Positions 31,132-42,219 of a DNA stretch of 64,000 nucleotides are shown here, piece after piece. The stretch's first letter is position 1, and each line of letters opens with the position of its first letter. The notes beneath the pieces are model-generated. The model saw only the letters and a list, made by a program, of their open reading frames with translations. It had not been told where the DNA came from and made no database searches. The position numbers were made by a program, and so were the translations under genes. Source of the DNA: Vibrio sp. UCD-FRSSP16_30 (lineage in GTDB: Bacteria; Pseudomonadota; Gammaproteobacteria; Enterobacterales; Vibrionaceae); the NCBI RefSeq assembly GCF_001676025.1, contig NZ_LZFW01000079.1, positions 1 through 64,000 on the forward strand, in the 5' to 3' direction.

Positions 31132-31175
31132 GTGGTTTCATCGTCCCTTTTTCAAGGGCTAAGCGATAAAACCAC
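31132..31175 (-). repeat. Long hairpin in the tgt-yajC spacer
   Basis: On the minus strand GTGGTTTTATCG and CGATGAAACCAC pair (12 bp, one mismatch), enclosing a second stem CCCTT-GAAA-AAGGG. No U-run follows, so it is not an obvious terminator. It may be an RNase processing or attenuation element within the operon. Confidence 0.65.
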
Positions 31176-31226
31176 CTAGGTAGATGTAATTATTTGTATG
31201 ACTACATCACCTTTTCTGACGGTTTA

Positions 31227-32363
<1,137 letters not shown>

Positions 32364-32520
32364 TTACTCCAATGCGCCAGAGAAACAATCTGACCGTTAG
32401 TTTAGGACAATAATCTAACTCTTGATTTGCCCTAAAGAAGAGTGCGCATATAAATGAAAGAAATGAATATCCTTACACGATGCAAACACTCATAAAATGA
32501 ATTGTATCGAACCCTCCTCA

Positions 32521-32545
32521 TCAAATGAGGATGGTATCTAACTTT
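32521..32545 (-). repeat. Short hairpin between queA and tgt
   Basis: CCTCAT and ATGAGG form a stem with a 3-base loop in the 195-base queA-tgt spacer (approximately 32513-32537). No T-run is seen on either side. Otherwise I see no gene in this spacer. Confidence 0.35.
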
Positions 32546-32555
32546 ACTTTTTTAC

Positions 32556-33608
32556 TTATAATCCTTCACGAGTCACAAACATCGCATCACCATAACTAAA
32601 GAATCGATACTGATTCTTAACAGCATGTTGATACGCTTCCATAACATGATCATATCCTGCCAATGCACTGACTAACATAATCAGTGTTGACTCTGGTAGA
32701 TGGAAGTTAGTCAGTAAGCAATCAATCAGTTGGAATTGATAACCCGGATAAATAAAGATATCCGTATCACCAAAAAATGGTTTTAGCTCAGTGCCATTTT
32801 TCACAGCATCTTGCGCAGCGCTCTCTAATGAGCGAACCGATGTGGTGCCGACAGCAATAATACGGCCACCTGCGGCTTTAGTTTCATTGATCGCATCGAC
32901 AACGTCTTGAGTCACCTCGACATACTCGGCATGCATATGATGCTCAAGAATGTTATCCACTCTAACCGGTTGGAATGTACCAGCGCCCACATGAAGAGTG
33001 ACAAAAGCGAGCTTTGCGCCTTTGGCTTTAATTTTTTCTAGAATTTCATCATCAAAATGTAAGCCCGCAGTAGGGGCTGCAACCGCGCCTGGTTTCTCGT
33101 TATAAACCGTTTGATAACGCTCCTGATCGGAATCATCATCAGGGCGATCAATATAAGGAGGTAAAGGCATGTGCCCTACTTCTTCTAATATTTGTAGAAC
33201 AGCCTTGTCAGACGTGAAGCGAATCTCAAATAAAGCATCATGCCTTGCAACCATTTCAGCTGCATATTGATCGCTATCGCCAAGAAACAGTTGTGTGCCA
33301 GGCTTTGGTGATTTAGATGCGCGTACATGAGCTAAGATCGTATGCTCATCCACCATTCGTTCAACTAATACTTCAATCTTTCCGCCACTGGCTTTACGGC
33401 CAAATACGCGCGCAGGAATCACTCGGGTATTATTAAAGACTAATAGATCACCATCATTCACGAGATCCAAGATATCGGTAAACGTCTTATCTTGCAGTGC
33501 ACCGGTGCTACCAGTAAGTTGTAACAAGCGACTGGACGTACGATCCGGCATTGGATAACGTGCGATCAATTCATCTGGTAGGTCAAAATGAAAATCTGAA
33601 ACTTGCAT
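32556..33608 (-). CDS. queA: S-adenosylmethionine:tRNA ribosyltransferase-isomerase
   Basis: 350 residues, QueA family: [64 protein letters not shown] and AAPTAGLHF. Adds the ribosyl part of SAM to preQ1-tRNA to give epoxyqueuosine. First of the queA-tgt-yajC-secD-secF series. Confidence 0.97.
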   Translation of the reverse strand: MQVSDFHFDLPDELIARYPMPDRTSSRLLQLTGSTGALQDKTFTDILDLVNDGDLLVFNNTRVIPARVFGRKASGGKIEVLVERMVDEHTILAHVRASKSPKPGTQLFLGDSDQYAAEMVARHDALFEIRFTSDKAVLQILEEVGHMPLPPYIDRPDDDSDQERYQTVYNEKPGAVAAPTAGLHFDDEILEKIKAKGAKLAFVTLHVGAGTFQPVRVDNILEHHMHAEYVEVTQDVVDAINETKAAGGRIIAVGTTSVRSLESAAQDAVKNGTELKPFFGDTDIFIYPGYQFQLIDCLLTNFHLPESTLIMLVSALAGYDHVMEAYQHAVKNQYRFFSYGDAMFVTREGL

Positions 33609-33872
33609 GCGATAGTGATCCTAGGCTAAATATTTTGCAGGGCGCTAGTATAGATTGCCATCAGACAAGATCAAGGGGATATAAGGAAGTTCATAAAGTA
33701 ACGGTGACATAAGAACAATCTTAATTTTATTTATCTCAATATTAAGTCATCTTATCTCATAGAATTATCTTGCCTATTCGGCAAAATATTAGGGGTAAAT
33801 CAAAGTAAAAATCCCGGCTGATTACTATAGTTAAAGTAGATCAATTAGTTCGGGACTTACTAGGAGATTACT

Positions 33873-34316
33873 ATGATAAAAATAGTCGAGTTGATGACTC
33901 GCAACCCCTATACTCTGTTGCGTTCCAATACTCTTGCCGATGCCAAAAAACTAATGGCTGAACATGAAGTTAGGCATGTTCCTGTTGTTGATGTGGATGA
34001 TAAATTACTTGGCTTAGTCACACATCGAGATATCTTGGCAGCCCAAGACTCAAACCTGCAAATTAATCCAGACTCTGGTACTTACACTCTAGATACACCA
34101 CTCAATCAAGCGATGAGCAAAAATGTCATTGCCGTGAGCCCACATGCGGGTTTAAGAGAAAGTGCGCTCATGATTCAAAAACGCAAGGTAGGTTGTTTAC
34201 CCGTTGTCGAAAATGAAAAGCTCGTCGGCATTATCACCGACAGTGACTTTGTGACTATTGCGATCAATTTACTTGAGCTACAAGAAGAAGTTGAACCGAT
34301 AGAAGCGGGCACATAA
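33873..34316 (+). CDS. Two-CBS-domain protein
   Basis: 147 residues made almost wholly of two CBS domains (about 6-60 and 80-140): LMTRNPYTLL, VRHVPVVDVDDKLLGLVTHRD, then VGCLPVVENEKLVGIITDSDF. Such Bateman modules bind adenine nucleotides. No partner domain is present, and its role is unknown. Start has TAGGAGATTACT. An imperfect inverted repeat spans 33812-33855 in the leader. A terminator follows. Confidence 0.85.
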   Translation: MIKIVELMTRNPYTLLRSNTLADAKKLMAEHEVRHVPVVDVDDKLLGLVTHRDILAAQDSNLQINPDSGTYTLDTPLNQAMSKNVIAVSPHAGLRESALMIQKRKVGCLPVVENEKLVGIITDSDFVTIAINLLELQEEVEPIEAGT

Positions 34317-34351
34317 AAAAAGCCACATCATATTTTGATGTGGCTTTTTCA
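34314..34351. terminator. Terminator after the CBS gene
   Basis: AAAGCCACATCA and TGATGTGGCTTT form a perfect 12-bp stem, followed by T-run, with an A-run on the other side so lysS transcripts may also stop here. Confidence 0.93.
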
Positions 34352-34421
34352 TTACTTTAGTTTTCGTCATTTTTACCAAGTAGCTAATAGAATAGCTAAC
34401 CTAGCAAAGATGACTCAGAAA

Positions 34422-35927
34422 CTACTGCTGAGGACGCATCGCAGGGAATAGGATCACGTCGCGGATAGTGTGTGTGTTGGTAAACAACATCGCTAAACGG
34501 TCAATACCAATACCTTGACCGGCTGTTGGCGGCAAGCCGTGCTCTAGAGCAGTAATGTAGTCTGCATCGTAGTACATTGCTTCATCATCACCTGCATCTT
34601 TCGCATCAACCTGCGCTTTAAAGCGTGCATCTTGATCTTCTGCATCATTAAGCTCAGAGAAACCGTTAGCCACTTCACGACCACCGATAAAGAACTCAAA
34701 ACGGTCAGTAAAGAATGGGTTGCTGTCGCTACGACGAGCCAACGGAGAAATATCTGCTGGGTAGCCAGTAATGAAGGTTGGTTGAATAAGCTGAGGTTCA
34801 GCTGTTTCACCGAAGATCTCTTCAAGAAGCTGACCACAAGTCCAGAAGCTTTCTACGTCAACATGCACAGATTTTGCAATCGCAACCATCTTGTCACGAT
34901 CTTGAATCTCATCTTCTGTCATTGCTTGAATTTCAGCATGATCAGGGTTGTATTTCTTGATAGCATCAAACATGCTTATGCGAGCGTAAGTGCCACCAAA
35001 TTCAACCACTTCTTCACCGTAAGGCATTGAAGTAGAACCTAGCACATCAACCGCTACCGTACTTAGCATCTCTTCAGTCAGATCCATTAGATCTTTGTAG
35101 TCAGAGTAAGCTTGGTAGAATTCCATCATAGTGAATTCTGGGTTGTGACGAGGTGACAAACCTTCGTTACGGAAGTTACGGTTAATTTCAAATACGCGAT
35201 CAAAACCACCCACAACTAAACGTTTAAGGTAAAGCTCAGGAGCAACACGCAAGTACATGTCGATATCTAGTGCATTATGGTGCGTGATGAAAGGACGCGC
35301 TGTTGCGCCGCCAGGAATCACGTGCATCATTGGCGTTTCAACTTCTAAGTAACCTTTGCCACTCATGAAGTTACGGATAGCAGACACTAGCTTAGAGCGA
35401 ATGATGAACGCTGAACGTGAATCTTCATTCACAATTAGATCAACGTAACGCTGACGGTAACGCATTTCTTGGTCTGTTAGGCCGTGAAACTTCTCAGGCA
35501 ATGGACGAAGTGCTTTAGTTAGCAATTCGTACTCTTCCATGTTCACGTAAAGGTCACCTTTACCTGATTTATGTAAAGCACCTTTGATACCAACGATATC
35601 GCCGATATCTAAACCTTGGTATTTCGCTTTAAGAGTCTTTTGAACTTCTTTAGCTGCATAACCTTGAATGCGGCCTGAAGTTTCTTGGATCACCAAGAAT
35701 GGACCACGTTTTGCCATGATACGGCCAGCAATAGCGACCACATGGTTAAGCTCTTCTAGCTCTTCTTTTGATTTTTCACCAAACTGAGCTTGAAGATCAC
35801 CCGCTAGGCTGTCACGACGAAAGTCGTTAGGGTGACCGTTTGCCTTGCATTCCTTGCGGATTGAATCCAATTTCGCACGGCGCTCTGCAATCAGTTTGTT
35901 TTCATCAATTTGAACTTGGTCAGTCAT
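34422..35927 (-). CDS. lysS: Lysyl-tRNA synthetase, class II
   Basis: 501 residues. OB-fold anticodon domain (about 55-150) then the class II core: motif 1 [14 protein letters not shown], motif 2 [25 protein letters not shown], motif 3 [11 protein letters not shown]. Charges tRNA-Lys. It starts 12 bases after prfB; the prfB-lysS pair is conserved in gammaproteobacteria. Confidence 0.97.
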   Translation of the reverse strand: MTDQVQIDENKLIAERRAKLDSIRKECKANGHPNDFRRDSLAGDLQAQFGEKSKEELEELNHVVAIAGRIMAKRGPFLVIQETSGRIQGYAAKEVQKTLKAKYQGLDIGDIVGIKGALHKSGKGDLYVNMEEYELLTKALRPLPEKFHGLTDQEMRYRQRYVDLIVNEDSRSAFIIRSKLVSAIRNFMSGKGYLEVETPMMHVIPGGATARPFITHHNALDIDMYLRVAPELYLKRLVVGGFDRVFEINRNFRNEGLSPRHNPEFTMMEFYQAYSDYKDLMDLTEEMLSTVAVDVLGSTSMPYGEEVVEFGGTYARISMFDAIKKYNPDHAEIQAMTEDEIQDRDKMVAIAKSVHVDVESFWTCGQLLEEIFGETAEPQLIQPTFITGYPADISPLARRSDSNPFFTDRFEFFIGGREVANGFSELNDAEDQDARFKAQVDAKDAGDDEAMYYDADYITALEHGLPPTAGQGIGIDRLAMLFTNTHTIRDVILFPAMRPQQ

Positions 35928-35939
35928 ATTACACCCTTA

Positions 35940-37038
35940 TTACAGCCCTGATTTCAGGCTAGCTTCGATAAATTTGTCTAAATTACCGTCTAAAACGGCT
36001 TGTGTATTTCGGTTTTCGACACCGGTACGAAGATCCTTGATACGAGAATCATCCAGTACGTAAGAGCGGATTTGACTGCCCCAACCGATGTCAGATTTAG
36101 CGTCTTCGTTTGCTTGTTTCTCTGCATTTTGCTTCTGCAATTCAAACTCAAACAATTTAGCGCGAAGCTGTTTCATTGCTTGGTCTTTATTCTTATGCTG
36201 AGAACGGTCATTCTGACACTGAACCACGATATTAGTTGGTACGTGAGTAATACGAACCGCAGATTCAGTGGTGTTTACGTGCTGACCACCCGCACCGGAA
36301 GCGCGGTATACATCGATGCGAAGATCCGATGGATTAATATCGATCTGAATGTTGTCATCAATCTCTGGATAGATAAATGCAGACGCAAATGAAGTATGGC
36401 GACGACCACTGGAATCAAATGGTGATTTACGCACTAAACGGTGTACACCGGTTTCTGTGCGAAGCCAGCCATAAGCATATTCACCAGAAACACGTACCGT
36501 TGCGCCTTTGAGGCCAGCAACATCACCATCGGAAACTTCAATGACTTCAACTTTAAAGCCTTTCGCTTCTGCCCAGCGCAAATACATGCGCAGCATCATT
36601 GAGGTCCAATCTTGAGCTTCAGTGCCACCAGAGCCTGATTGCAAATCAATATAGCAATCTGATGCGTCATGATCGCCAGAAAACATACGACGAAACTCTA
36701 GCTTGGCAAGTTTAGCTTCAAGCTCAACAAGCTCAGGCTCGATTTCATCAAACGTTTCTTGGTCTTCTTCTTCAACCGCTAACTCTAGCAAGCCATCTAC
36801 GTCTTCGACACCTTGATCCAGTAAATCAATGGTTTCAACTACGGCTTCTAATGATGCACGTTCTTTACCAAGCGCTTGAGCGCGCTCTGGTTCATTCCAT
36901 ACATCCGGTTGTTCAAGTTCTGCATTTACTTCTTCTAGATGCTCTTTCTTAGCGTCATAGTCAAAGGTACCCCCTCAGGACATTAGTGCGTTCAGACACA
37001 TCCTGTAGGCGGTTTTTGATTGGATTGATTTCAAACAT
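35940..37038 (-). CDS. prfB: Peptide chain release factor 2, programmed +1 frameshift
   Basis: 365 residues when the frames are joined: 25 codons from the ATG at 37038, then a TGA at 36961-36963, then the +1 frame to 35940. RF2 features: SPF tripeptide ([12 protein letters not shown]) that reads UGA/UAA, and the GGQ motif ([15 protein letters not shown]) for peptidyl hydrolysis. The shift makes production depend on RF2 level. Upstream of lysS. Confidence 0.96.
36961..36975 (-). promoter_or_regulatory. RF2 programmed frameshift site
   Basis: Minus strand AGGGGGTACCTTTGA: an internal Shine-Dalgarno (AGGGGG), then slippery CTT immediately before the in-frame UGA, followed by C. It matches the E. 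coli site (AGGGGGTATCTTTGAC) at every base but one. Confidence 0.97.
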
Positions 37039-37151
37039 TTTTGGCCAATATTTTGAATAGAAAATAACCGCGAAATTTTACTTAAAAATGTGACCAAGAT
37101 ACAGAAATATTTTGAAAACAATCAATCTAAGCAAGCTTATTAAGCTGTATC

Positions 37152-38891
37152 TTAAGCAGCATCGATATATTCGACCATCAGTTGTAAAGTTTGATTACCT
37201 CTAAACTCATTAATATCAAGACGATAAGCTAGGCGAACTTTAGTCGTAGCAGGATCTGGCCAACGTCGTAGATCCACATTGAAGGCAATCGCATCAATCA
37301 TAATGTTAGTGCCATGAGATTTATGTAAAGGCTCTAACATTAGTTTCAGGTGTTTTTCACCCACCAGCTTTTGATGCAGAACTTTAAATTCACCATCAAA
37401 AATCGGCTCAGGGAAGGCTTGTCCCCACGGGCCACCATTGCGAATTTCCATAGCGGTATGCATTGAGAATTCTTCTGGCGTCAATTCGCCATCCGATAAC
37501 ACAATCCCTTTCAGTGCATGCTCGTCAATTTCATCTCGTACCGCTTGATCAAACAAATCACTAAAACGTTTAAAGTCGACTTCTTTAATCGTTAAACCAG
37601 CAGCCATAGCATGACCACCAAACTTCAAAATTAGACCTGGATTTTGTACATCAATTTTATCAAGAGCATCACGCATGTGCATTCCCTTGATAGAGCGACA
37701 AGAGCCTTTGATCAGACCTTCACCGCCATCAGCAAAAGCAATCACAGGGCGATGAAATTGATCCTTAATTCGAGAGGCTAGAATACCGATAACGCCTTGA
37801 TGCCAATCACGCTGGAATAAAGTAATCCCGTAAGGCATTTCTTGATCGGCGCTAAATTGGATTCGCTCACAAAAAGCCATCGCCTCAATCTTCATCCCCT
37901 CTTCTATTTCTCTTCGGGTAATATTTAATGCATCAAGTTCAACAGCCATACGTCTTGCCGCATGTATGTTATTGCTCATTAGCAGTTCAACACCAAAAGA
38001 CATGTCGTCCAATCGACCTGCGGCGTTAATTCGAGGACCTAAAGCAAAACCAAAATCAGACGCGACCAAACGGCTAGAATCACGTTTAGAAACTTCAATT
38101 AATGCTTGTATACCGGGGCGTCCGTGGCCCGCACGAATGCGCTGTAAGCCTTGATGAACCAAGATGCGATTATTTTCATCCAATGCGACCACATCGGCCA
38201 CGGTTCCAAGTGCAACCAAATCAAGCAACTCAGTCAAGTTGGGCTCGGCAATGCCCATTTGACCAAACCAGTTGCTGCTGCGCATTAGAGCTCTAAGGGC
38301 AATCATGAGATAAAAAGCAACACCAACGCCGGCAAGCGCTTTTGATGGAAATCCACACTCATTTAAATTAGGGTTAACCATAGCGTCAGCATTAGGAAGA
38401 GTATGTCCGGGTAAGTGATGATCGGTGACCAGAACTTGAATGTTATTGTCTTTAGCAAAGCGCACACCATCGATTGATGAAACGCCATTGTCGACTGTCA
38501 TAATCAAATCAACACCCATTGCTATCGCTTGTTGCACGACCTCTGGGCTTAATCCGTACCCATCTTCAAAACGATTCGGCACTAAATAATCCACATTACT
38601 TGAACCTAGCATACGCAGTGCTAATACCGACAATGCACAAGACGTTGCACCATCAGCATCAAAGTCCCCGACCACAATAATTCTCTTATTGTTTTGTATC
38701 GCAGAAAAAAGTAACTGAGCAGCGGCATCAATACCAAACAACTTTTGCGGAGCAAGTAAGCCTTTAGCGCCTCGCTCAAGTTGCGTTATTGATTCAATAC
38801 CACGAGAGGCATAAATACGCCTCATTAAGGCAGATAAAGAACTAGGAAGATTGGCAATATCAGCAAGGGGACGGCGTTTAATTTCGATCAT
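37152..38891 (-). CDS. recJ: Single-stranded-DNA exonuclease RecJ
   Basis: 579 residues from the ATG at 38891; a TTG nine bases upstream is the alternative. DHH-superfamily motifs: VVGDFDADGATSCAL, MTVDNGVSS, VLVTDHHLPG, GPRINAAGRLDD and the DHHA1 segment KFGGHAMAAGLTI. Degrades ssDNA 5'-3' in mismatch and recombination repair. In the xerD-dsbC-recJ-prfB-lysS order found in E. coli. Confidence 0.96.
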   Translation of the reverse strand: MIEIKRRPLADIANLPSSLSALMRRIYASRGIESITQLERGAKGLLAPQKLFGIDAAAQLLFSAIQNNKRIIVVGDFDADGATSCALSVLALRMLGSSNVDYLVPNRFEDGYGLSPEVVQQAIAMGVDLIMTVDNGVSSIDGVRFAKDNNIQVLVTDHHLPGHTLPNADAMVNPNLNECGFPSKALAGVGVAFYLMIALRALMRSSNWFGQMGIAEPNLTELLDLVALGTVADVVALDENNRILVHQGLQRIRAGHGRPGIQALIEVSKRDSSRLVASDFGFALGPRINAAGRLDDMSFGVELLMSNNIHAARRMAVELDALNITRREIEEGMKIEAMAFCERIQFSADQEMPYGITLFQRDWHQGVIGILASRIKDQFHRPVIAFADGGEGLIKGSCRSIKGMHMRDALDKIDVQNPGLILKFGGHAMAAGLTIKEVDFKRFSDLFDQAVRDEIDEHALKGIVLSDGELTPEEFSMHTAMEIRNGGPWGQAFPEPIFDGEFKVLHQKLVGEKHLKLMLEPLHKSHGTNIMIDAIAFNVDLRRWPDPATTKVRLAYRLDINEFRGNQTLQLMVEYIDAA

Positions 38892-38926
38892 AATTATCAA
38901 TATTAAGGACAGGAAATAAAAAAGCG

Positions 38927-38956
38927 CTGTATAAAATACAGCGCTTCGAAGTGGTT
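38927..38956 (-). terminator. Terminator after dsbC
   Basis: On the minus strand AAGCGCTGTAT and ATACAGCGCTT form an 11-bp perfect stem with a 3-base loop and a T-run. It begins right after the dsbC stop and would limit read-through into recJ. Confidence 0.88.
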
Positions 38957-38958
38957 AA

Positions 38959-39699
38959 TTAGTTTTGAGATTCAAGGCGTGCTAGTAAATCTTTAGGTGA
39001 TAAGTAACCACCAACATTAATGCCTTTTTCAGAAAATACCGCCGGTGTTCCTGATACGCCAACCGCTTTACCTAATTGATATTGCTCGGTAATCATCGCC
39101 TGACATTTTTTAATGTCGCTATTCGGCGCAAGGGCATTTTTGCCACGAATTTTAACATCACTCATAACCGTTGCAGGATCTTCACTACACCAAATATTCG
39201 CCATTTCATGGCCTACTTTGCTTTGTGGACCAGAGCGAGGGAAAGCTAAATAACGCACTGTAATACCAAGCTTATTGTATTGCTCCATTTGACGATGCAG
39301 TTTCAAACAGTAACCACATGAGGTATCCGTAAATACCGTCACTACGTGCTTCTCGTTTTCTGCTTTGTACACGATCATTTCATCGCTAACATTGTTCAGC
39401 AAGTTAGCAATTTTAGGGCCGTTACGCAGCGCTGTTACATCTTTAAAATTACCGCTGTCGTCTAATGAGTACAGCTTGCCAGGGATAAAGTAATCTCCCT
39501 TTGGCGTTGCATAAAAAGTACCTTGATTGGTGGTCACTTCGACCAGTCCATCAAATTCAAGAGCTTCAACTTGCATTACCGATACGCCTATTTTGGCAAA
39601 TCGTTCTTTAATTTTGGCTTCATCAAACTTTGCCGCGCTAACACTAAATGCAATCAATGAGCAGATAAGTAAGCTAACAACTTGACGTAAACTATTCAT
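38959..39699 (-). CDS. dsbC: Thiol:disulfide isomerase DsbC
   Basis: 246 residues. Signal peptide ending near SVSA (about residue 22), then the N-terminal dimerisation domain (about 23-90), a linker, and a thioredoxin fold with the active site CGYC at 128-131. A second Cys pair (WCSEDP and KKCQAM) matches the structural disulfide. Periplasmic isomerase kept reduced by DsbD. Follows xerD. Confidence 0.96.
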   Translation of the reverse strand: MNSLRQVVSLLICSLIAFSVSAAKFDEAKIKERFAKIGVSVMQVEALEFDGLVEVTTNQGTFYATPKGDYFIPGKLYSLDDSGNFKDVTALRNGPKIANLLNNVSDEMIVYKAENEKHVVTVFTDTSCGYCLKLHRQMEQYNKLGITVRYLAFPRSGPQSKVGHEMANIWCSEDPATVMSDVKIRGKNALAPNSDIKKCQAMITEQYQLGKAVGVSGTPAVFSEKGINVGGYLSPKDLLARLESQN

Positions 39700-39749
39700 A
39701 CAATTTCCTACTAAATAAAAATGCTAAGAGTGATTCTTAGGAATTAAGA

Positions 39750-40655
39750 TCACGCTCTTGGGTGATGCTGCTGATGGATTTGTTTCAATCTTTCGGTGGC
39801 AACATGAGTATAAATTTGGGTAGTCGATAAGTCACTATGTCCCAATAACATTTGTACGACACGTAAATCCGCACCGTAGTTCAATAAATGGGTCGCAAAT
39901 GCGTGTCGCATAACATGGGGAGACAACGTATCACTATCAATTCCCGCTATCTGTGCATAATACTTGATGCGATGCCAAAATGTTTGACGAGTCATCTGTC
40001 TTGAGCGCTTACTCGGAAAAACAACATCCGAAGAGTGCTCACCCATTAATATTGACCGTCCATGAGTCAAAAAACGTTCAATCCAGTCAATGGCATTCTC
40101 CCCCATTGGCACTAAACGCTCTTTTCCCCCTTTACCGACAACACGAACCACTCCCTGACGAAGGCTCATATTCTCCATTGTTAACCCAACTAACTCAGAA
40201 ACACGCAAACCCGTTGCGTACAAAAGTTCAAGCATCGCTTTGTCACGCAGCTCTATCGGATCTTCAGTATTCGGCGCATCCAGTAAACTCTCTACTTGTT
40301 GTTCGCTGATATCTTTGGGTAAACGTTTAGGTAACTTAGGGCGAATGAGCAACGTGCTAGGGTCATCGACTCGAATTTTCTCTCGATACAGGTATTGAAA
40401 TAATCGACGCATTGCCGACAGCATTCTTGCTCGGCTCGATTGAGCAAAATTTTTATCGGCCAACCAAATTTGATACTCCAATAGTTGATCAGGGCTGACT
40501 GAGGTTAGATCTGAATTATTCAGCTCAAGCCATTGTGACAACTTGCTCAAATCTAGCCTATAGGAAGCTAAGGTATTTTCTGATAAACCTTTTTCCATCC
40601 AGATAGCGTCTAAAAATTGTTCAATAAGATTTTGATTTAACAACTTAAAATCCAT
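39750..40655 (-). CDS. xerD: Site-specific tyrosine recombinase XerD
   Basis: 301 residues. N-terminal SAM-like core-binding domain (about 5-90) and catalytic domain with Arg in ATGLRVSELVGL, His-Arg in HVMRHAFATHLL, and the nucleophile Tyr in STTQIYTHV. With XerC it resolves chromosome dimers at dif under FtsK control. Divergent from fldB. Confidence 0.96.
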   Translation of the reverse strand: MDFKLLNQNLIEQFLDAIWMEKGLSENTLASYRLDLSKLSQWLELNNSDLTSVSPDQLLEYQIWLADKNFAQSSRARMLSAMRRLFQYLYREKIRVDDPSTLLIRPKLPKRLPKDISEQQVESLLDAPNTEDPIELRDKAMLELLYATGLRVSELVGLTMENMSLRQGVVRVVGKGGKERLVPMGENAIDWIERFLTHGRSILMGEHSSDVVFPSKRSRQMTRQTFWHRIKYYAQIAGIDSDTLSPHVMRHAFATHLLNYGADLRVVQMLLGHSDLSTTQIYTHVATERLKQIHQQHHPRA

Positions 40656-40775
40656 AGCGACTAATGCAATTACCTAAAGTATACAAGCATAACTGTGATT
40701 GCTAGAGGCAAAGACTGAAACTTATTAAAAATAAAGGTAGAATTAAAAGTATGACTATTAGCTGTAATTAAAAAT

Positions 40776-41294
40776 ATGAAGATTGGACTATTTTTCGGCT
40801 CCACCACCTGCTATACCGAAATGGCAGCGGAAAAAATTCAAGAGATTATTGGAAGTGATATTGTCGAATTGCACAATGTTAAAGACACACCTCTTTCGGT
40901 AATGAACAACTATGATTTCTTAATTTTAGGCATTTCTACTTGGGATTTTGGTGAACTTCAAGAGGACTGGGGAGCATTATGGCAAGACATCGATGGCATT
41001 CGTCTAACCGACAAGCACGTCGCATTGTTCGGCTTAGGGGATCAAGAAGGATATGGCGAATGGTTTCAGGATGCGATGGGCTTACTTCATCAGCAGCTTC
41101 AGCCAAGCAATCCTAACTTTGTTGGTTATTGGCCTGTTGACGGTTATGAGTTTCAGGCTTCAAAAGCGCTAACCGAAGATGGTTCAAAGTTCGTCGGCCT
41201 TGCTCTTGATGACAATGTGCAATATGAATTAAGTGAAGAGCGCATTGCCTCTTGGTGCGAACAAATTCTCACGGAATACGCAACGTCACTGTAA
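40776..41294 (+). CDS. fldB: Flavodoxin FldB
   Basis: 172 residues, long-chain flavodoxin. FMN phosphate loop [12 protein letters not shown], isoalloxazine loops [17 protein letters not shown] and [16 protein letters not shown]. One-electron carrier. Divergent from xerD, a conserved position for fldB rather than fldA. Confidence 0.92.
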   Translation: MKIGLFFGSTTCYTEMAAEKIQEIIGSDIVELHNVKDTPLSVMNNYDFLILGISTWDFGELQEDWGALWQDIDGIRLTDKHVALFGLGDQEGYGEWFQDAMGLLHQQLQPSNPNFVGYWPVDGYEFQASKALTEDGSKFVGLALDDNVQYELSEERIASWCEQILTEYATSL

Positions 41295-41331
41295 ATACCC
41301 GATTCAAAGTTGGCGATTGAAACATCAAATG

Positions 41332-41359
41332 AAAGAGGTTCTCCAAAGAACCTCTTTTT
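41332..41359 (+). terminator. Terminator after fldB
   Basis: AAAGAGGTTCT and AGAACCTCTTT pair around a 4-base CCAA loop, followed by a T-run. Confidence 0.92.
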
Positions 41360-41419
41360 AGCTCAAAAGCCTACCGCTACCCCTATATTACTCCCAATAA
41401 CCTAAAGATAGTGAATACG

Positions 41420-42145
41420 ATGCACAGCAAAACCAAGAGCTTTCAGTTTAAACACTTCTCTATCTATGGGGGAAATACCGGCATGCCGGTTAGTACCGAT
41501 GGTGTATTACTTGGCGCTTGGAGTGCGCTATCGACCAGTAAAAATATACTCGATATTGGCACAGGAACTGGCTTACTTGCATTGATGTGCGCTCAGAGAA
41601 ACCCAACAGCCAACATTACAGGTATTGATATTCACGATAGTGCGATTGAAGCGGCGCATACTAATTTCTCTGCCAGTGCATGGGCAGAGCGACTCACTTT
41701 ACATCATGGTGATGTGATTGATTACGCTCTAGCAAACAATCAAAGCTTTGATACGATCATTTGCAACCCACCCTACTTTAACTCTGGCGAGCAAGCGGCA
41801 TTACAAGCAAGGGCCACCGCTAGACATACCGATACCCTGTCTCACCATGACCTTTTAAATAGCTGTGCAACATTATTAAACGCCAATGGGCGAGCAAGCT
41901 TTATCTTGCCTACGCTCGAAGCCGATCAACTTATTGCGCATGCCATACAAAGCCAATGGCACTTAACTCGGCTTTGTAAAATCAGAACAACCGAAACAAA
42001 AAGTCACTCTCGATACTTATTTGAACTACAACTTAAAGGTAGTGAAACGGTAAAAACAGAGCAAAGTGAGCTGATCATCCATCAACAAGGCAGCTACAGT
42101 GCGCAATTTATTGCTCTAACACAGAGTTTTTACCTAAAGATGTAA
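41420..42145 (+). CDS. trmN: tRNA1(Val) (adenine(37)-N6)-methyltransferase
   Basis: 241 residues from the ATG at 41420; a GTG at 41411 is closer to a candidate AAAG site. Rossmann-fold MTase with ILDIGTGTGLLALMCAQR (SAM loop), GIDIHDSAIEAA and the catalytic NPPYF motif of N6-adenine methyltransferases. It matches YfiC/TrmN6. In E. coli it is beside srmB. Confidence 0.9.
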   Translation: MHSKTKSFQFKHFSIYGGNTGMPVSTDGVLLGAWSALSTSKNILDIGTGTGLLALMCAQRNPTANITGIDIHDSAIEAAHTNFSASAWAERLTLHHGDVIDYALANNQSFDTIICNPPYFNSGEQAALQARATARHTDTLSHHDLLNSCATLLNANGRASFILPTLEADQLIAHAIQSQWHLTRLCKIRTTETKSHSRYLFELQLKGSETVKTEQSELIIHQQGSYSAQFIALTQSFYLKM

Positions 42146-42219
42146 ATAAGAGTGTGACCAGCATCACCATTAAACTATAATAGATCCTTTTCTCGTCCAC
42201 CCCTTTGCGGAGCACTGCA

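Noticed and set aside
38932-38956. CTGTATAAAATACAG at the dsbC-recJ junction as a LexA box
   Set aside because: Spacing is CTG-N9-CAG, not N10, and it is fully explained by the terminator stem after dsbC.
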